Shown: positions 23,653 to 33,127 of the stretch, in pieces
Layout of the letters: each line of letters begins with the position of its first letter
Position numbering within the stretch: position 1 is the first letter of the stretch
From: Psychroserpens luteus
GTDB lineage: Bacteria > Bacteroidota > Bacteroidia > Flavobacteriales > Flavobacteriaceae
Reading direction: 5' to 3'
Assembly: GCF_015319355.1 (NCBI RefSeq)
Contig: NZ_JADILU010000002.1
Coordinates: 62,001-126,000, forward strand
Length of the DNA stretch: 64,000 nt
Program-made: the position numbers and the translations under genes
Notes under the pieces: generated by a model
The model's input: the letters and a program-made list of their open reading frames with translations, nothing else
The model's database searches: none
What the model was told of the DNA's origin: nothing

Positions 23653-25140
23653 ATGGCAAATAATTCTATTCACATAGACAAAGACTACGATTTAATTTGT
23701 GTTGGAGCAGGCATCATGAGTGCGACTTTAGCATTGATGGCAAAACTTTTTGATCCTAATATGAAGATTCTCATTTTGGAGCGGTTAGATGATGTTGCTT
23801 TAGAAAGTTCTGCTGCATGGAATAACGCAGGAACTGGTCACTCTGCCTTATGTGAGTTGAATTATTGTCCGGAAGAAAATGGAGGTGTATCCATTAAAAA
23901 GGCTATCGATATCTGTAATCAATTTGAAGTGTCTAAACAGTTTTGGTCATATTTGGTTGCTCATGGTTTAATTGATTCTCCAGAAGATTTTATACAAAAT
24001 GTACCACATCATAGTTGTGTTTTTGGCGAGGACAATGTCAACTATCTCAAACAACGCTATGATGCTATGAAAGGGCATTTTATGTTTGATACTATTGAAT
24101 ATACAGAGCAAATTGAAAAAATGAAGGAGTGGTTTCCTTTGATTGCTCAAGGCAGAACTTCCGAAGAAAAAATAGCAGCAAGTAGAATTAATCGTGGTAC
24201 TGAGGTTAACTACGGAAATTTAACACGTCAACTCTTTAAGATCCTAGAAACAGAATACGATACTAAAGTTCAATGTCATCATGAGGTTTTAGATATTGAT
24301 CCAGATGAAAGTGTAGAATGGTCTGTCATTGTTAAAAATTTAGCAACAGATGATAAAAAATATTACGATGCACATCACGTCTTTATTGGAGCAGGAGGAG
24401 GAAGTCTTTTACTGTTACAAAAAGTTGAAATAGATGAAAAGGAAGGTTATGGCGGATTCCCAGTAAGCGGAGAATGGTTGGTTTGTAAAAACGAGGACAT
24501 TATAAGTCAACATAATGCAAAAGTGTATAGTAAGGCAGGACCACATGATCCACCAATGTCAACGCCTCATTTAGATACACGTTATATTAATGGAAAACGT
24601 GAATTATTGTTTGGTCCATTTGCAGGATTTAGCCCAAAATTTCTAAAAGAAGGTTCTAATTTAGATTTATTTAAGTCGATTACCTTAGATAATATTGCAC
24701 CTATGCTTGGTGCGTTTTGGCATAATCTACCATTAACAAAATATTTAATTGAGCAATTGGCAATGTCTCATGAGGATAGAATGAATGATCTTAGAAAATT
24801 TTATAAAGACGCTAAAAACGAAGATTGGGAAATTTTGGTTGCAGGACAACGTGTACAAATTATTAAAAAAGACGAATTTGAAAATGGAAAACTTCAATTC
24901 GGTACAGAAGTGGTAAGCAGTAAAAACGGAAGCATAACTTGCTTACTTGGAGCTTCTCCAGGAGCATCAACCGCAACTCATGTGATGTTACAAGTTTTAG
25001 ATAAAGCATTTCCTGAAATTATACATTCTAAAAAAGGGAAACGTTTATTAAATGAAATTGTTCCTTCTTGGAATACAGATATTAATGAAGAACAATTTAA
25101 AACACAACTTGAAAAATCAAAAAGCCTTTTGAAATTATAG
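23653..25140 (+). CDS. mqo: Malate:quinone oxidoreductase
   Basis: A 495-residue FAD-dependent, membrane-associated enzyme that oxidises malate to oxaloacetate and passes electrons to quinone, replacing NAD-malate dehydrogenase in the TCA cycle. The FAD-binding motif is LICVGAGIMSATLALM; SAAWNNAGTGHSALCELNY, the FGPFAGFSPKFLK segment and the C-terminal LLGASPGASTATHVML are characteristic of Mqo. Length is normal. Divergent from tetR with a shared operator, so it may be regulated with the thioesterase (inference). Confidence 0.95.
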   Translation: MANNSIHIDKDYDLICVGAGIMSATLALMAKLFDPNMKILILERLDDVALESSAAWNNAGTGHSALCELNYCPEENGGVSIKKAIDICNQFEVSKQFWSYLVAHGLIDSPEDFIQNVPHHSCVFGEDNVNYLKQRYDAMKGHFMFDTIEYTEQIEKMKEWFPLIAQGRTSEEKIAASRINRGTEVNYGNLTRQLFKILETEYDTKVQCHHEVLDIDPDESVEWSVIVKNLATDDKKYYDAHHVFIGAGGGSLLLLQKVEIDEKEGYGGFPVSGEWLVCKNEDIISQHNAKVYSKAGPHDPPMSTPHLDTRYINGKRELLFGPFAGFSPKFLKEGSNLDLFKSITLDNIAPMLGAFWHNLPLTKYLIEQLAMSHEDRMNDLRKFYKDAKNEDWEILVAGQRVQIIKKDEFENGKLQFGTEVVSSKNGSITCLLGASPGASTATHVMLQVLDKAFPEIIHSKKGKRLLNEIVPSWNTDINEEQFKTQLEKSKSLLKL

Positions 25141-25311
25141 TTTCAGGGAATGAATTTCTCAAACTCAGCAAGTATTCCTAAATAGCATTTTGCTAACTAA
25201 AAATTAATAATTAAAATCTGTTAAAATCATATTTATTAAACTATGACTTTTGTCAGCATTTAATGGTCTTGTGTACAATATTTTTGTGTTAAATATTAAA
25301 TCATATATATC

Positions 25312-25926
25312 ATGAAAAAAATAATTTTTAGTACAATTTTAACTTGCTTATTCGTATTTAACACTCAGGCACAAGATGAAGCAACATCTAATGATGATTA
25401 TAGTAAATGGCAAGCTCGTTTTAGAATCATTTCTGTAATACCTTCTCCAGGTGATGACATAGTTGGAGCAGATATAGACATCTCTACAGCTTTTGTTCCT
25501 GAATTAGATTTCACGTATTTCTTTACTAAAAATATTTCTGCGGAATTAATTTTAGCAACGACTAAACATGACGTAGAAATTGAAAATGGAGCAGATTTAG
25601 GACACGTATGGTTATTGCCTCCAACGCTTAGTTTCCAATATCATTTCTATGCAGATAAATTTAAACCTTATGTAGGAGCAGGTATTAACTATACTTTATT
25701 TTACGGAATAGATGAAGGAGATTTAGAGGATATAGATTATGAAAACACTATAGGTTTCTCATTGCAAACAGGTCTAGATTATAGTTTAAATGAAAAATGG
25801 TTTTTAAACCTAGATATCAAAAAGATTTTTCTTAAAACAGATGTAACTGTTAATAATGCACCTGAAGATGTTGAAGTTGAAATTAATCCTTTAGTAATTG
25901 GTTTTGGTGTAGGTATGAAATTCTAA
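25312..25926 (+). CDS. OmpW-family outer-membrane beta-barrel protein
   Basis: A 204-residue exported protein. The signal peptide is ATG-KKIIFSTILTCLFVFNTQAQ. The mature part has the OmpW pattern: WQARFRIISVIPSP at the start, PELDFTYFFTKNISAELI, PPTLSFQYHFY and KPYVGAGINYT, and an aromatic terminal residue after VIGFGVGMKF. OmpW proteins are eight-stranded barrels; roles in small hydrophobic uptake are proposed in other bacteria. It is followed by a very strong terminator. Confidence 0.88.
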   Translation: MKKIIFSTILTCLFVFNTQAQDEATSNDDYSKWQARFRIISVIPSPGDDIVGADIDISTAFVPELDFTYFFTKNISAELILATTKHDVEIENGADLGHVWLLPPTLSFQYHFYADKFKPYVGAGINYTLFYGIDEGDLEDIDYENTIGFSLQTGLDYSLNEKWFLNLDIKKIFLKTDVTVNNAPEDVEVEINPLVIGFGVGMKF

Positions 25927-25950
25927 TTGCCTACAAAACATATTATCTTA

Positions 25951-25984
25951 ACAAAAAACGAGCCTAAATAGGCTCGTTTTTTGT
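25951..25984 (+). terminator. Strong intrinsic terminator after the OmpW-like gene
   Basis: A perfect 15-bp inverted repeat, ACAAAAAACGAGCCT (25951-25965) with AGGCTCGTTTTTTGT (25970-25984) and a 4-base loop; the U-tract is part of the descending arm. Confidence 0.92.
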
Positions 25985-26129
25985 TTCTATGATTTATTAA
26001 TTCTAAATGCATTTAGGATGTGTTTAAAATAGAAAAGCAACGCTCATTTTATTTCTAAAATTCACATTGCTTTTCAACTAACCAACCACTTAATAGACTG
26101 TAATATTTAAAAAATGTTACAGTATTTTT

Positions 26130-28739
26130 TTAAATTTCTTCATCAACTAAACTAGCTTCATTTCTAAAGACAAGTTTATCATCAAAAGCATCGAGAAGAA
26201 TAATACTATCTGTAGTGACTTTACCAGATAATATTTCTTTACTCAGTTCATTGAGTACTTCTTTTTGAATCACTCGTTTTACAGGTCTTGCACCATATTC
26301 TGGATTATATCCTTTATCAGCTAAATATTGAATAGCTTCTGGAGTTGCATCAAATGTAATGCCTTGTTTTGCAATCATTTTTTGAACACCTTTTAATTGT
26401 AAACCGACAATTTCTTTAATATTGTCTTTAGATAAAGGTGTAAACATAATGGTGTCATCAATTCTGTTTAAAAACTCAGGACGCACACTTTGTTTTAATA
26501 ATGCTAAAACATCAACTTTTGCAGCTTCCATAGCAGAATCTATATCTTTTGTTGCTGCGAAACGTTCTTGTATTATTTGACTTCCCATATTTGAAGTCAT
26601 AATTATGATTGTGTTTTTAAAATCTGCCACACGTCCTTTATTGTCTGTTAATCGACCTTCATCTAATACTTGTAATAAGATATTAAACGTGTCTGGATGT
26701 GCTTTTTCAATTTCATCAAGTAACACTACAGAGTATGGTTTACGTCTCACAGCTTCAGTCAATTGTCCGCCTTCATCATATCCAACATATCCTGGAGGTG
26801 CACCAACTAATCGACTCACACTATGACGTTCCTGATATTCACTCATATCTATTCGTGTCATTGCATTTTCATCATCAAAAAGATATTCAGCCAAGGCTTT
26901 CGCAAGTTCTGTTTTACCAACACCTGTTGTTCCTAAGAATAAAAAGGTACCTACTGGTTTATGTGGATTTTGTAATCCTGCTCTTGAGCGTCTTACAGCA
27001 TCACTCACAGCGACAATAGCTTCTTCTTGACCAACAACACGTTTGTGTAATTCGTCTTCTAATTTTAAAAGTTTTTCACGATCACTTTGTAGCATTTTTG
27101 TTAAAGGAATACCTGTCCATTTTGCTACAACTTCAGCAATATCTTCATAAGTGACTTCTTCTTTAATTAGAGAGCTTTCACTTTGATTGTCTTTCAAATC
27201 TTTTTGAAGTTTTTCGAGTTCTTCTTGAGCTTCTTTTATTTTTCCGTAGCGAATTTCTGCTACTTTACCATAATCACCATCACGTTCTGCACGTTCAGCT
27301 TCGAGTTTATACTCTTCAATATTAGATTTTGCAGTTTGAATGTTATCAACGACTTCTTTTTCGCTTTTCCATTTAGCGTTAACCTCATTACGTTCTTCTT
27401 TTAGATTAGCTAAATCAGCACGTAAAGATTTTAACTTTGTTTCATCTTTCTCGCGTTTGATGGCTTCAATCTCAATTTCTAACTGCATAACCTTTCTGTC
27501 TAAGACATCTAACTCTTCTGGTTTGGAGTTAATCTCCATACGCAGTTTAGCAGCTGCCTCATCCATTAAATCAATCGCTTTATCTGGAAGAAAACGGTTT
27601 GTAATATATCTTTCTGAAAGTTCTACAGCACCAATAATCGCTTCATCTTTAATACGAACTTTGTGATGTGTTTCATATTTCTCTTTAATTCCTCTTAAGA
27701 TTGAAATCGCACTTTCTGTATCTGGTTCATTCACCATTACTTTTTGGAAACGACGCTCTAAGGCTTTGTCTTTTTCAAAATACTTTTGATATTCGTCTAA
27801 AGTTGTCGCACCAATTGCACGAAGTTCTCCACGAGCTAAAGCTGGTTTTAATATGTTTGCTGCATCCATGGCTCCTTGTCCGCCACCTGCGCCAACAAGC
27901 GTATGAATTTCATCAATAAATAAAACGACAGCACCATCACTTGTTGTGACCTCTTTAATCACTGCTTTAAGTCGCTCTTCAAATTCACCTTTAAATTTTG
28001 CACCTGCAATAAGTGCTCCCATATCGAGTGCATAGATTTGTTTATCTATTAAATTTTCTGGGACATCACCATCTACAATTCTATGTGCTAAACCTTCGGC
28101 AATTGCAGTTTTACCAGTTCCTGGTTCTCCTACTAAAATTGGATTGTTCTTAGTTCTACGTGATAAAATTTGAAGAATTCTTCTAATTTCTTCGTCACGA
28201 CCAATTACAGGATCTAGCTTTCCATCTTTTGCTAATTGATTTAAATTCTTCGCATATTTATTTAGCGAATTATATGTTTCTTCTTGACTTTGAGAGGTTA
28301 CTCTGTCGCCTTTTCGAAGCTCATCAATTGCAGCATTTAAACCTTTTTCAGTAACACCTTGATCTTTTAACATTTGAGCAATCTTACTCTTTGACTTGAA
28401 AATCGCTAATATTAAATGTTCTATAGAAACGTAATCATCATTCATTTTTTTAGCGATGATAGATGCTTCGTTAAGCATTTTACTTGCATCTCTAGAAATC
28501 GATAATTCGCCTCCAGTAACCTTTGAAAAACTTTCTAATTGCTTGTCTAAAGCTAATTTTAAAATGTCTATATTGACATTCAATTTTTTAAGAATGAATG
28601 GCAATACATTTTCATCAACCTCAAAAATTGCTTTTATGATATGCTCATTTTCGATTTGCTGATGACCCAAACTTTGAGCGAGCTGTTGCGCTTGCTGAAT
28701 TGCTTCTTGGGATTTTATGGTATAATTATTAAAGTTCAT
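26130..28739 (-). CDS. clpB: ATP-dependent disaggregase ClpB
   Basis: An 869-residue Hsp100 chaperone that pulls polypeptides out of aggregates with DnaK. It has an N domain (about 1-145), NBD1 with Walker [11 protein letters not shown] and Walker [11 protein letters not shown], the long middle coiled coil (about 400-530) that distinguishes ClpB from ClpA/ClpC, and NBD2 with [10 protein letters not shown] and [11 protein letters not shown]. Length is normal. Single gene; no CIRCE or other heat-shock operator was recognised in the 280-bp upstream region. Confidence 0.96.
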   Translation of the reverse strand: MNFNNYTIKSQEAIQQAQQLAQSLGHQQIENEHIIKAIFEVDENVLPFILKKLNVNIDILKLALDKQLESFSKVTGGELSISRDASKMLNEASIIAKKMNDDYVSIEHLILAIFKSKSKIAQMLKDQGVTEKGLNAAIDELRKGDRVTSQSQEETYNSLNKYAKNLNQLAKDGKLDPVIGRDEEIRRILQILSRRTKNNPILVGEPGTGKTAIAEGLAHRIVDGDVPENLIDKQIYALDMGALIAGAKFKGEFEERLKAVIKEVTTSDGAVVLFIDEIHTLVGAGGGQGAMDAANILKPALARGELRAIGATTLDEYQKYFEKDKALERRFQKVMVNEPDTESAISILRGIKEKYETHHKVRIKDEAIIGAVELSERYITNRFLPDKAIDLMDEAAAKLRMEINSKPEELDVLDRKVMQLEIEIEAIKREKDETKLKSLRADLANLKEERNEVNAKWKSEKEVVDNIQTAKSNIEEYKLEAERAERDGDYGKVAEIRYGKIKEAQEELEKLQKDLKDNQSESSLIKEEVTYEDIAEVVAKWTGIPLTKMLQSDREKLLKLEDELHKRVVGQEEAIVAVSDAVRRSRAGLQNPHKPVGTFLFLGTTGVGKTELAKALAEYLFDDENAMTRIDMSEYQERHSVSRLVGAPPGYVGYDEGGQLTEAVRRKPYSVVLLDEIEKAHPDTFNILLQVLDEGRLTDNKGRVADFKNTIIIMTSNMGSQIIQERFAATKDIDSAMEAAKVDVLALLKQSVRPEFLNRIDDTIMFTPLSKDNIKEIVGLQLKGVQKMIAKQGITFDATPEAIQYLADKGYNPEYGARPVKRVIQKEVLNELSKEILSGKVTTDSIILLDAFDDKLVFRNEASLVDEEI

Positions 28740-29020
28740 ATTATATATAGTATTTAATGGTTGTTAATTCAAATGAATTGAGGAATCTAAATTAAGACTC
28801 TTATTTATGGTTTGGAATGACATAAATCATTTATTCAAATTTTTATAATAGCATTAAGACAATAACCTTACCAATAGTAAAATGCAACAATTAAATGACA
28901 AAATGACCGATTTTACGTATTAAATGATGACTTTTAGTCAGTTTGTAAGATTTTAGTTAAGGTACGACTTATAAGAGGAAAGAGATTCTGCATTAGAATT
29001 TGAATCAATAAAAAAGAACT

Positions 29021-29416
29021 ATGGGAATATTTAAAAATATATTTGGAGCTTCGACAAGCTCAGCGACTAATAAAAAAGAAGAGAAAGTTTTGCCTTGGCA
29101 AGCACTAACAGATGTTTCGCAATTGAGCGAAATTGAAAAACGTTCTAAAAGCAAAACACAAGTGATATTTAAACACTCGACAACTTGTGGAATTAGTAGA
29201 ATGGTAATGAAGCAGTTTGTAAGTATGTATGATTTGGAAGCAAATTTAGACTTATATTATTTAGACTTGTTGAGTTATCGTGAGGTGTCTAATGAGGTTG
29301 GTTATAAATTTCAAGTGATTCATCAATCTCCACAACTGCTAATTATTAAAAATGGAACAGCAGTTGCTCATGCTTCTCATGGTGGGATTAATGAGTTAGA
29401 TTTGAGTAGGTTTTAA
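29021..29416 (+). CDS. ytxJ: Bacillithiol-system thioredoxin-like protein YtxJ
   Basis: A 131-residue thioredoxin-fold protein. The active site is KHSTTCGISRMVMKQF, a monothiol CGIS motif rather than CxxC, and the cis-Pro region is QSPQLLIIKNGTAVAHASHGGI. This is the pattern of the YtxJ/monothiol-bacilliredoxin family, linked to bacillithiol metabolism. A copy of a dispersed repeat (GCTTCGACAAGCTCAGC) lies within codons 10-15 and encodes ASTSSA in the nonconserved start region. Confidence 0.83.
   Translation: MGIFKNIFGASTSSATNKKEEKVLPWQALTDVSQLSEIEKRSKSKTQVIFKHSTTCGISRMVMKQFVSMYDLEANLDLYYLDLLSYREVSNEVGYKFQVIHQSPQLLIIKNGTAVAHASHGGINELDLSRF
29048..29064. repeat. Dispersed repeat inside the ytxJ coding sequence
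   Basis: GCTTCGACAAGCTCAGC, with arms AGCTT/AAGCT, is the reverse complement of the very common GCTGAGCTTGTCGAAGC element found between genes of many bacteria (from memory). Here it lies in frame within a gene. Confidence 0.55.
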
Positions 29417-29528
29417 TAAGTTTTGACTAGTCTGTACTCTTGACTTTATCAAAAAAATAGTCGAACTTCGTCTAACTGCGGATATCGACAATTGAAACAG
29501 TCGATATCCAAGGGCATTACCTGTAATT

Positions 29529-30122
29529 ATGAAAAAAATCTCTCTTAAGATATTATCTCTGATTCTAATATTTACTGCGCTATCATGTAAAAAAGAACTT
29601 GAAACATTGATAGAAACTGATTACAAAGTAATTGAATTGGATTACGGATTTGACAACTATTTGCAAAACACTAGATATGAATCCGATGACATTATAATCA
29701 AGGAGAGAAATATTGTTATAATAGAAGTTGATAGAAATGGAAAAACAATAATTGAAGATAGTTTTGTTCCCGATAGTTTAATAATATCTGAAATCAAAAA
29801 ATATATAGTTCCAGACCCTACTAATGAAAAAATGCCAATGACAACGGAAAAGAACTTTCATCACTCTGGTAAAGTCAATATGCACAAAAATATTATCATA
29901 CTTGGTAAATATGACAAAGAATTGAATTATGAAAAGTATCGAGAAATCAGAAACAAATTGTATTTAGCTTACAATGAAGTACATAATGAATTCTCTGTTT
30001 CAAAATTTGACAAAAGCATGAGCGAATTGTTGAAATCAGGTAAGAAAGAGAACCTTGAAAAATGGAGAGAAGTAAGACAAATATTTGATATTCGTTATAC
30101 AGAAGTGCTGGACGAAAAATAA
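29529..30122 (+). CDS. Hypothetical lipoprotein carried on cassette-like insert
   Basis: A 197-residue lipoprotein with signal LSLILIFTALSCKKE. The mature part is highly charged and helical (YEKYREIRNKLYLAYNEVHNEF near the end, a possible coiled coil) and contains no motif I recognise. It is the sole gene within an attC-like cassette unit. Function unknown; cassette-borne lipoproteins are often lineage-specific. Confidence 0.7.
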   Translation: MKKISLKILSLILIFTALSCKKELETLIETDYKVIELDYGFDNYLQNTRYESDDIIIKERNIVIIEVDRNGKTIIEDSFVPDSLIISEIKKYIVPDPTNEKMPMTTEKNFHHSGKVNMHKNIIILGKYDKELNYEKYREIRNKLYLAYNEVHNEFSVSKFDKSMSELLKSGKKENLEKWREVRQIFDIRYTEVLDEK

Positions 30123-30129
30123 CTACAGG

Positions 30130-30258
30130 TAACACCGTGTATAATTCATTGCTAGACAGTGTCTACTTGCGAAAGTCCTCGCGGACTTTCTATCTGTGTT
30201 TTATTTGCTAACTTTAGTGCTTAAACACGCAACGAAATCATACACAATCACGTTAGAC
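30130..30258 (+). repeat. attC-like site (VCR-type layout)
   Basis: The site begins TAACACCGTGTATAATTC and ends CACAATCACGTTAGAC. GTGTATAATTCATTGC (30137-30152) pairs with GCAACGAAATCATACAC (30229-30245) with one extra base and two mismatches, the bulged imperfect pairing typical of attC. An inner hairpin GAAAGTCC/GGACTTTC lies at 30171-30190. Length and TAAC...GTTAG ends are like Vibrio VCRs. Confidence 0.65.
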
Positions 30259-30269
30259 GAACCTAAAAA

Positions 30270-30314
30270 AAAACTCCCACATTTAGGCAAATTCAATGTC
30301 CATGTGGGAGTTTT
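30270..30314 (-). terminator. Intrinsic terminator of the 30.3-31.5 kb lipoprotein gene
   Basis: AAACTCCCACAT (30271-30282) pairs with ATGTGGGAGTTT (30302-30313) around a 19-base loop. On the minus strand the stem is followed by nine T residues. It begins 9 bp from the cassette boundary. Confidence 0.85.
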
Positions 30315-30333
30315 CAATATGTTAATTAATTAT

Positions 30334-31518
30334 CTAACCTCTTCTCATTCTATAAGAGTTAATAATATCTTTCAATTTTAACTTTAAATCTTCTCCTGTA
30401 TCATACACCATTTGTGAATCACTAGGGAAGTGGAGGCTTCTATTTCTAATCAACTCATATTCTTCGTTGTTTAGAGCTCTTTGGTCTCCTCTAATAGTTG
30501 CGTAAAAATGTTCAAATATAAATTCACTATCAATGGTAAAAGCATCTAAAGTTTGATTTGTTTTTAAATCTGTATAAACTACATCTGCAATAACTTGTGT
30601 TGATTTAAATTGATTCACTTCAAAGTAACGTGCTCTAACATTAACAATTTTATCAATCTTAATTTTGTTACCAAGACTATCAACCATCACATTACCATTA
30701 TTATCTGTTTGATATTCCCAACCGTCAATAATATTTTTTTGTTTCAATTCTTGCTTTGAGTTCACTTGCTCTGGCGAAATATTAATTTGCTTAAGTTGTA
30801 ATTGCATTGCGAAATCATAGTTTACTTCGGAAACTTGCTGTGCATGATAAACCGTCCAAAATTGATCCAATCCGTAAGTATCAAAGTTTAATAAATCGGC
30901 TTCTAATTGCTGCGGAATGATTTGTCTAGTTTGATTTTCAATAGACACCATCACATAATCTGTTCCTTTATTGTGAGCTTCAGTTATTAAACTTCTAGTC
31001 TCTTCAAAATTCGGATTAATACGTTCGATATAACTAAAGATGTCATAGGCTTCTCTAGCATTATACTTATCTTCAGAATCTAAAAGTGTAATCCCTTGAT
31101 CAATTAAATAATCAGATGTCTTATATCTATAGTCGACGATTTCCGAAGTATAATCATTAAACTCTAAATTAAGGTTTACGCCATTTATTTGTAGAGGCAT
31201 CACACGTTTGATTGCGTTTTGTCTTGCGTCTAAATCTAAATAGATTTCGTAAATCATTTTGTATTGCTCAGGATTACCATCTTTTTTTAAGTGAGCTACA
31301 TCTTGTAAATCTTCCTCTAAAACTTTGTAGTAAGCATCCTCAAGCATAACAATATAATCTTGCTTACGCTTTTTGTCTTTATTGTTTTCGAGTTTTTGTA
31401 AGGCGTCATTGATAGCTTGGTCATAATTTCCATGACTAATTGCTTTTTCAATTTGTTTTCTTCCACTACATGATACTAGTAATGAAATAAGTACTGATAA
31501 GAGTAGTAATTTTTTCAT
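30334..31518 (-). CDS. Hypothetical TPR-like lipoprotein
   Basis: A 394-residue lipoprotein with signal LLLSVLISLLVSCSGR (Cys near 17). The first 180 residues are alpha-helical and look TPR-like (IEKAISHGNYDQAINDALQKL, then LLDSEDKYNAREAYDIFSYIERINPNF). The C-terminal half is beta-rich with a DSLGNKIKIDKIVNVRARYFEVNQFKS stretch. Likely outer- or inner-membrane-anchored scaffold; no function can be assigned. A terminator separates it from the cassette. Confidence 0.75.
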   Translation of the reverse strand: MKKLLLLSVLISLLVSCSGRKQIEKAISHGNYDQAINDALQKLENNKDKKRKQDYIVMLEDAYYKVLEEDLQDVAHLKKDGNPEQYKMIYEIYLDLDARQNAIKRVMPLQINGVNLNLEFNDYTSEIVDYRYKTSDYLIDQGITLLDSEDKYNAREAYDIFSYIERINPNFEETRSLITEAHNKGTDYVMVSIENQTRQIIPQQLEADLLNFDTYGLDQFWTVYHAQQVSEVNYDFAMQLQLKQINISPEQVNSKQELKQKNIIDGWEYQTDNNGNVMVDSLGNKIKIDKIVNVRARYFEVNQFKSTQVIADVVYTDLKTNQTLDAFTIDSEFIFEHFYATIRGDQRALNNEEYELIRNRSLHFPSDSQMVYDTGEDLKLKLKDIINSYRMRRG

Positions 31519-31581
31519 CTTTTTTGGTTTTATTGGTTTCTATTTTAATAGAAATTCAATTATGATGCCAAACTAAAATAG

Positions 31582-31614
31582 AATAGCCTTTAAATTTTGA
31601 ATTTAAAGGCTATT
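31582..31614 (-). terminator. Intrinsic terminator of fahA
   Basis: AATAGCCTTTAAAT (31582-31595) pairs with ATTTAAAGGCTATT (31601-31614), a perfect 14-bp stem, 22 bp past the fahA stop; the minus strand then runs CTATTTTAG. Confidence 0.75.
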
Positions 31615-31635
31615 TGTTTGATTTTTAAATAGTTA

Positions 31636-32928
31636 TTATTTCTTCTTCTTAGGATTAAAAACAGGTAATAACTGCGTTTTTACAGATCCAAATCCAATAC
31701 GAGTACCATCGTTTTCACAATATCCTCTCATAATTACTGTATCATTATCATTTATGAATTTACGTTCTGTGCCATCTTTCATTTTAATTGGTTTTGTGCC
31801 TTTCCATGATAACTCTAACATGGATCCATAAGAATCTGGTGTTGGTCCAGAAATGGTTCCACTTCCCATCATGTCCCCAGAGTTTACTGGACAACCATTT
31901 ACGGTGTGATGTGCCAATTGCTGAGACATGTTCCAGTACATATATTTAAAGTTTGATTTTGCAACCGTTGTTTCTTTAGCACCTTTTGGCTGTATACCAA
32001 CTTCTAAATTAATATCAAAACTCTTTTTACCTTTAGTTTGAAGATACTCTAATGGTTTTGGGTTTTGTTTTGGACTTTCTACTCTAAAAGGTTCTAGAGC
32101 GTCAAGTGTAACAATCCAAGGTGACATTGACGACGCAAAGTTTTTACCTAAGAATGGTCCTAATGGCACATATTCCCATTTTTGGATATCGCGAGCAGAC
32201 CAATCATTAAATAATACCAATCCAAAGATGTATTCTTCAGCTTCAGCAATAGGAATTGGTTCTCCCAAATCATTTGCATCTGTTGTAATAAAAGCCATTT
32301 CCAATTCAAAATCTACTAATTTTGATGGACCAAAAACTGGAGTTTTTGCACCTTCTGGCATCGTTTGTCCTTGCGGACGATGAACAGGAATACCAGATGG
32401 AATGATAGACGAACTACGACCATGATAGCCTACAGGCATATGAACCCAATTTGGTAATAATGCGTTGTCTGGATCTCTAAACATCGTACCTACATTGGTA
32501 GCGTGCTCTTTACTTGCATAAAAATCTGTGTAATCACCAACTTGAATTGGTAATTGCATTTCAATTTCATCCAAACGGAATAATACAGTTTCTTTTTGTG
32601 GATTGTTATTTTTAAGAGTATCGTTTTCAGCATCAAAAATTTCAGCAATACGATTACGTACTAAACGCCAAGTTTTTCTACCATCTGCAATAAAATCATT
32701 CAAGGTATCTTGAAGAAAAATATCATCGGTTAATGGGATGCCTTCAAAATAACCTAATTGATGCAAAGCACCTAAATCTATGGCTGTATCACCAATTCGA
32801 GTACCTATAGTAATGATATCATCACGAGTTAAGAATACTCCAAACGGAATGTTTTGAATTGGGAAATCAGAATTTTTTCCAACGTGTAGCCACGATGAGC
32901 GATCAGGATTATTTGCAGATAAAGGCAT
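31636..32928 (-). CDS. fahA: Fumarylacetoacetase
   Basis: A 430-residue enzyme that hydrolyses 4-fumarylacetoacetate to fumarate and acetoacetate, the last step of tyrosine catabolism. It shows the FAH N-terminal SH3-like domain (FPIQNIPFGVFL) and the catalytic domain with FYASKEHATNVG, MPVGYHGRSSSI, DFELEMAFIT and a VNSGDMMGSGTISGP segment. The metal-binding Asp/Glu residues lie in these. Length equals that of eukaryotic and bacterial FAH. No other tyrosine-degradation gene is adjacent. Confidence 0.95.
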   Translation of the reverse strand: MPLSANNPDRSSWLHVGKNSDFPIQNIPFGVFLTRDDIITIGTRIGDTAIDLGALHQLGYFEGIPLTDDIFLQDTLNDFIADGRKTWRLVRNRIAEIFDAENDTLKNNNPQKETVLFRLDEIEMQLPIQVGDYTDFYASKEHATNVGTMFRDPDNALLPNWVHMPVGYHGRSSSIIPSGIPVHRPQGQTMPEGAKTPVFGPSKLVDFELEMAFITTDANDLGEPIPIAEAEEYIFGLVLFNDWSARDIQKWEYVPLGPFLGKNFASSMSPWIVTLDALEPFRVESPKQNPKPLEYLQTKGKKSFDINLEVGIQPKGAKETTVAKSNFKYMYWNMSQQLAHHTVNGCPVNSGDMMGSGTISGPTPDSYGSMLELSWKGTKPIKMKDGTERKFINDNDTVIMRGYCENDGTRIGFGSVKTQLLPVFNPKKKK

Positions 32929-33127
32929 ATTAAAAAGTATTATGTTGATTTTATTTTCTATTCAAACCTACATAATTTTTTTAGTTTAAAACTATAAAAG
33001 CATAAAAAATAGCGATAAATTAACTGTTGATAACATGCTCATAAAAGTTTGTTATAATCATGCTTTTTTGAATCCTTTTAAGACAATGATTTCTTATTTT
33101 TGATAAAATTTAATTAAAAACTTAGAT

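Larger units (their letters stand above)
29467..30261 (+). mobile_element. Cassette-like insert bounded by 10-bp inverted repeats
   Basis: TTCGTCTAAC (29467-29476) and its exact inverse GTTAGACGAA (30252-30261) bound a 795-bp unit that has one lipoprotein gene and, directly after it, a 129-bp attC-like site. A 10-bp hairpin GGATATCGAC/GTCGATATCC (29480-29489 and 29500-29509) lies before the gene. The repeats contain GTCTAAC and GTTAGAC, which fit the RYYYAAC/GTTRRRY integron cores. No integrase is nearby; the cassette reading is inference. Confidence 0.6.

Noticed and set aside
25279-25286. TATTTTTG box upstream of the OmpW-like gene
   Set aside because: Matches TAnnTTTG, but the nearest TTG is 26 bp away and such strings are common in this A/T-rich DNA.
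26030-26115. Hairpins GAAAAGCAA/TTGCTTTTC and CTGTAA/TTACAG
   Set aside because: The first has an about 30-base loop and the second a 6-bp stem, so neither is convincing as a terminator for clpB.
26605-28662. Many plus-strand frames opposite clpB
   Set aside because: ClpB conservation explains the open frames; none has a signal, motif or leader.
32950-33127. Glycine riboswitch upstream of glyA
   Set aside because: No conserved glycine-aptamer core could be recognised in the 180 bp before glyA.
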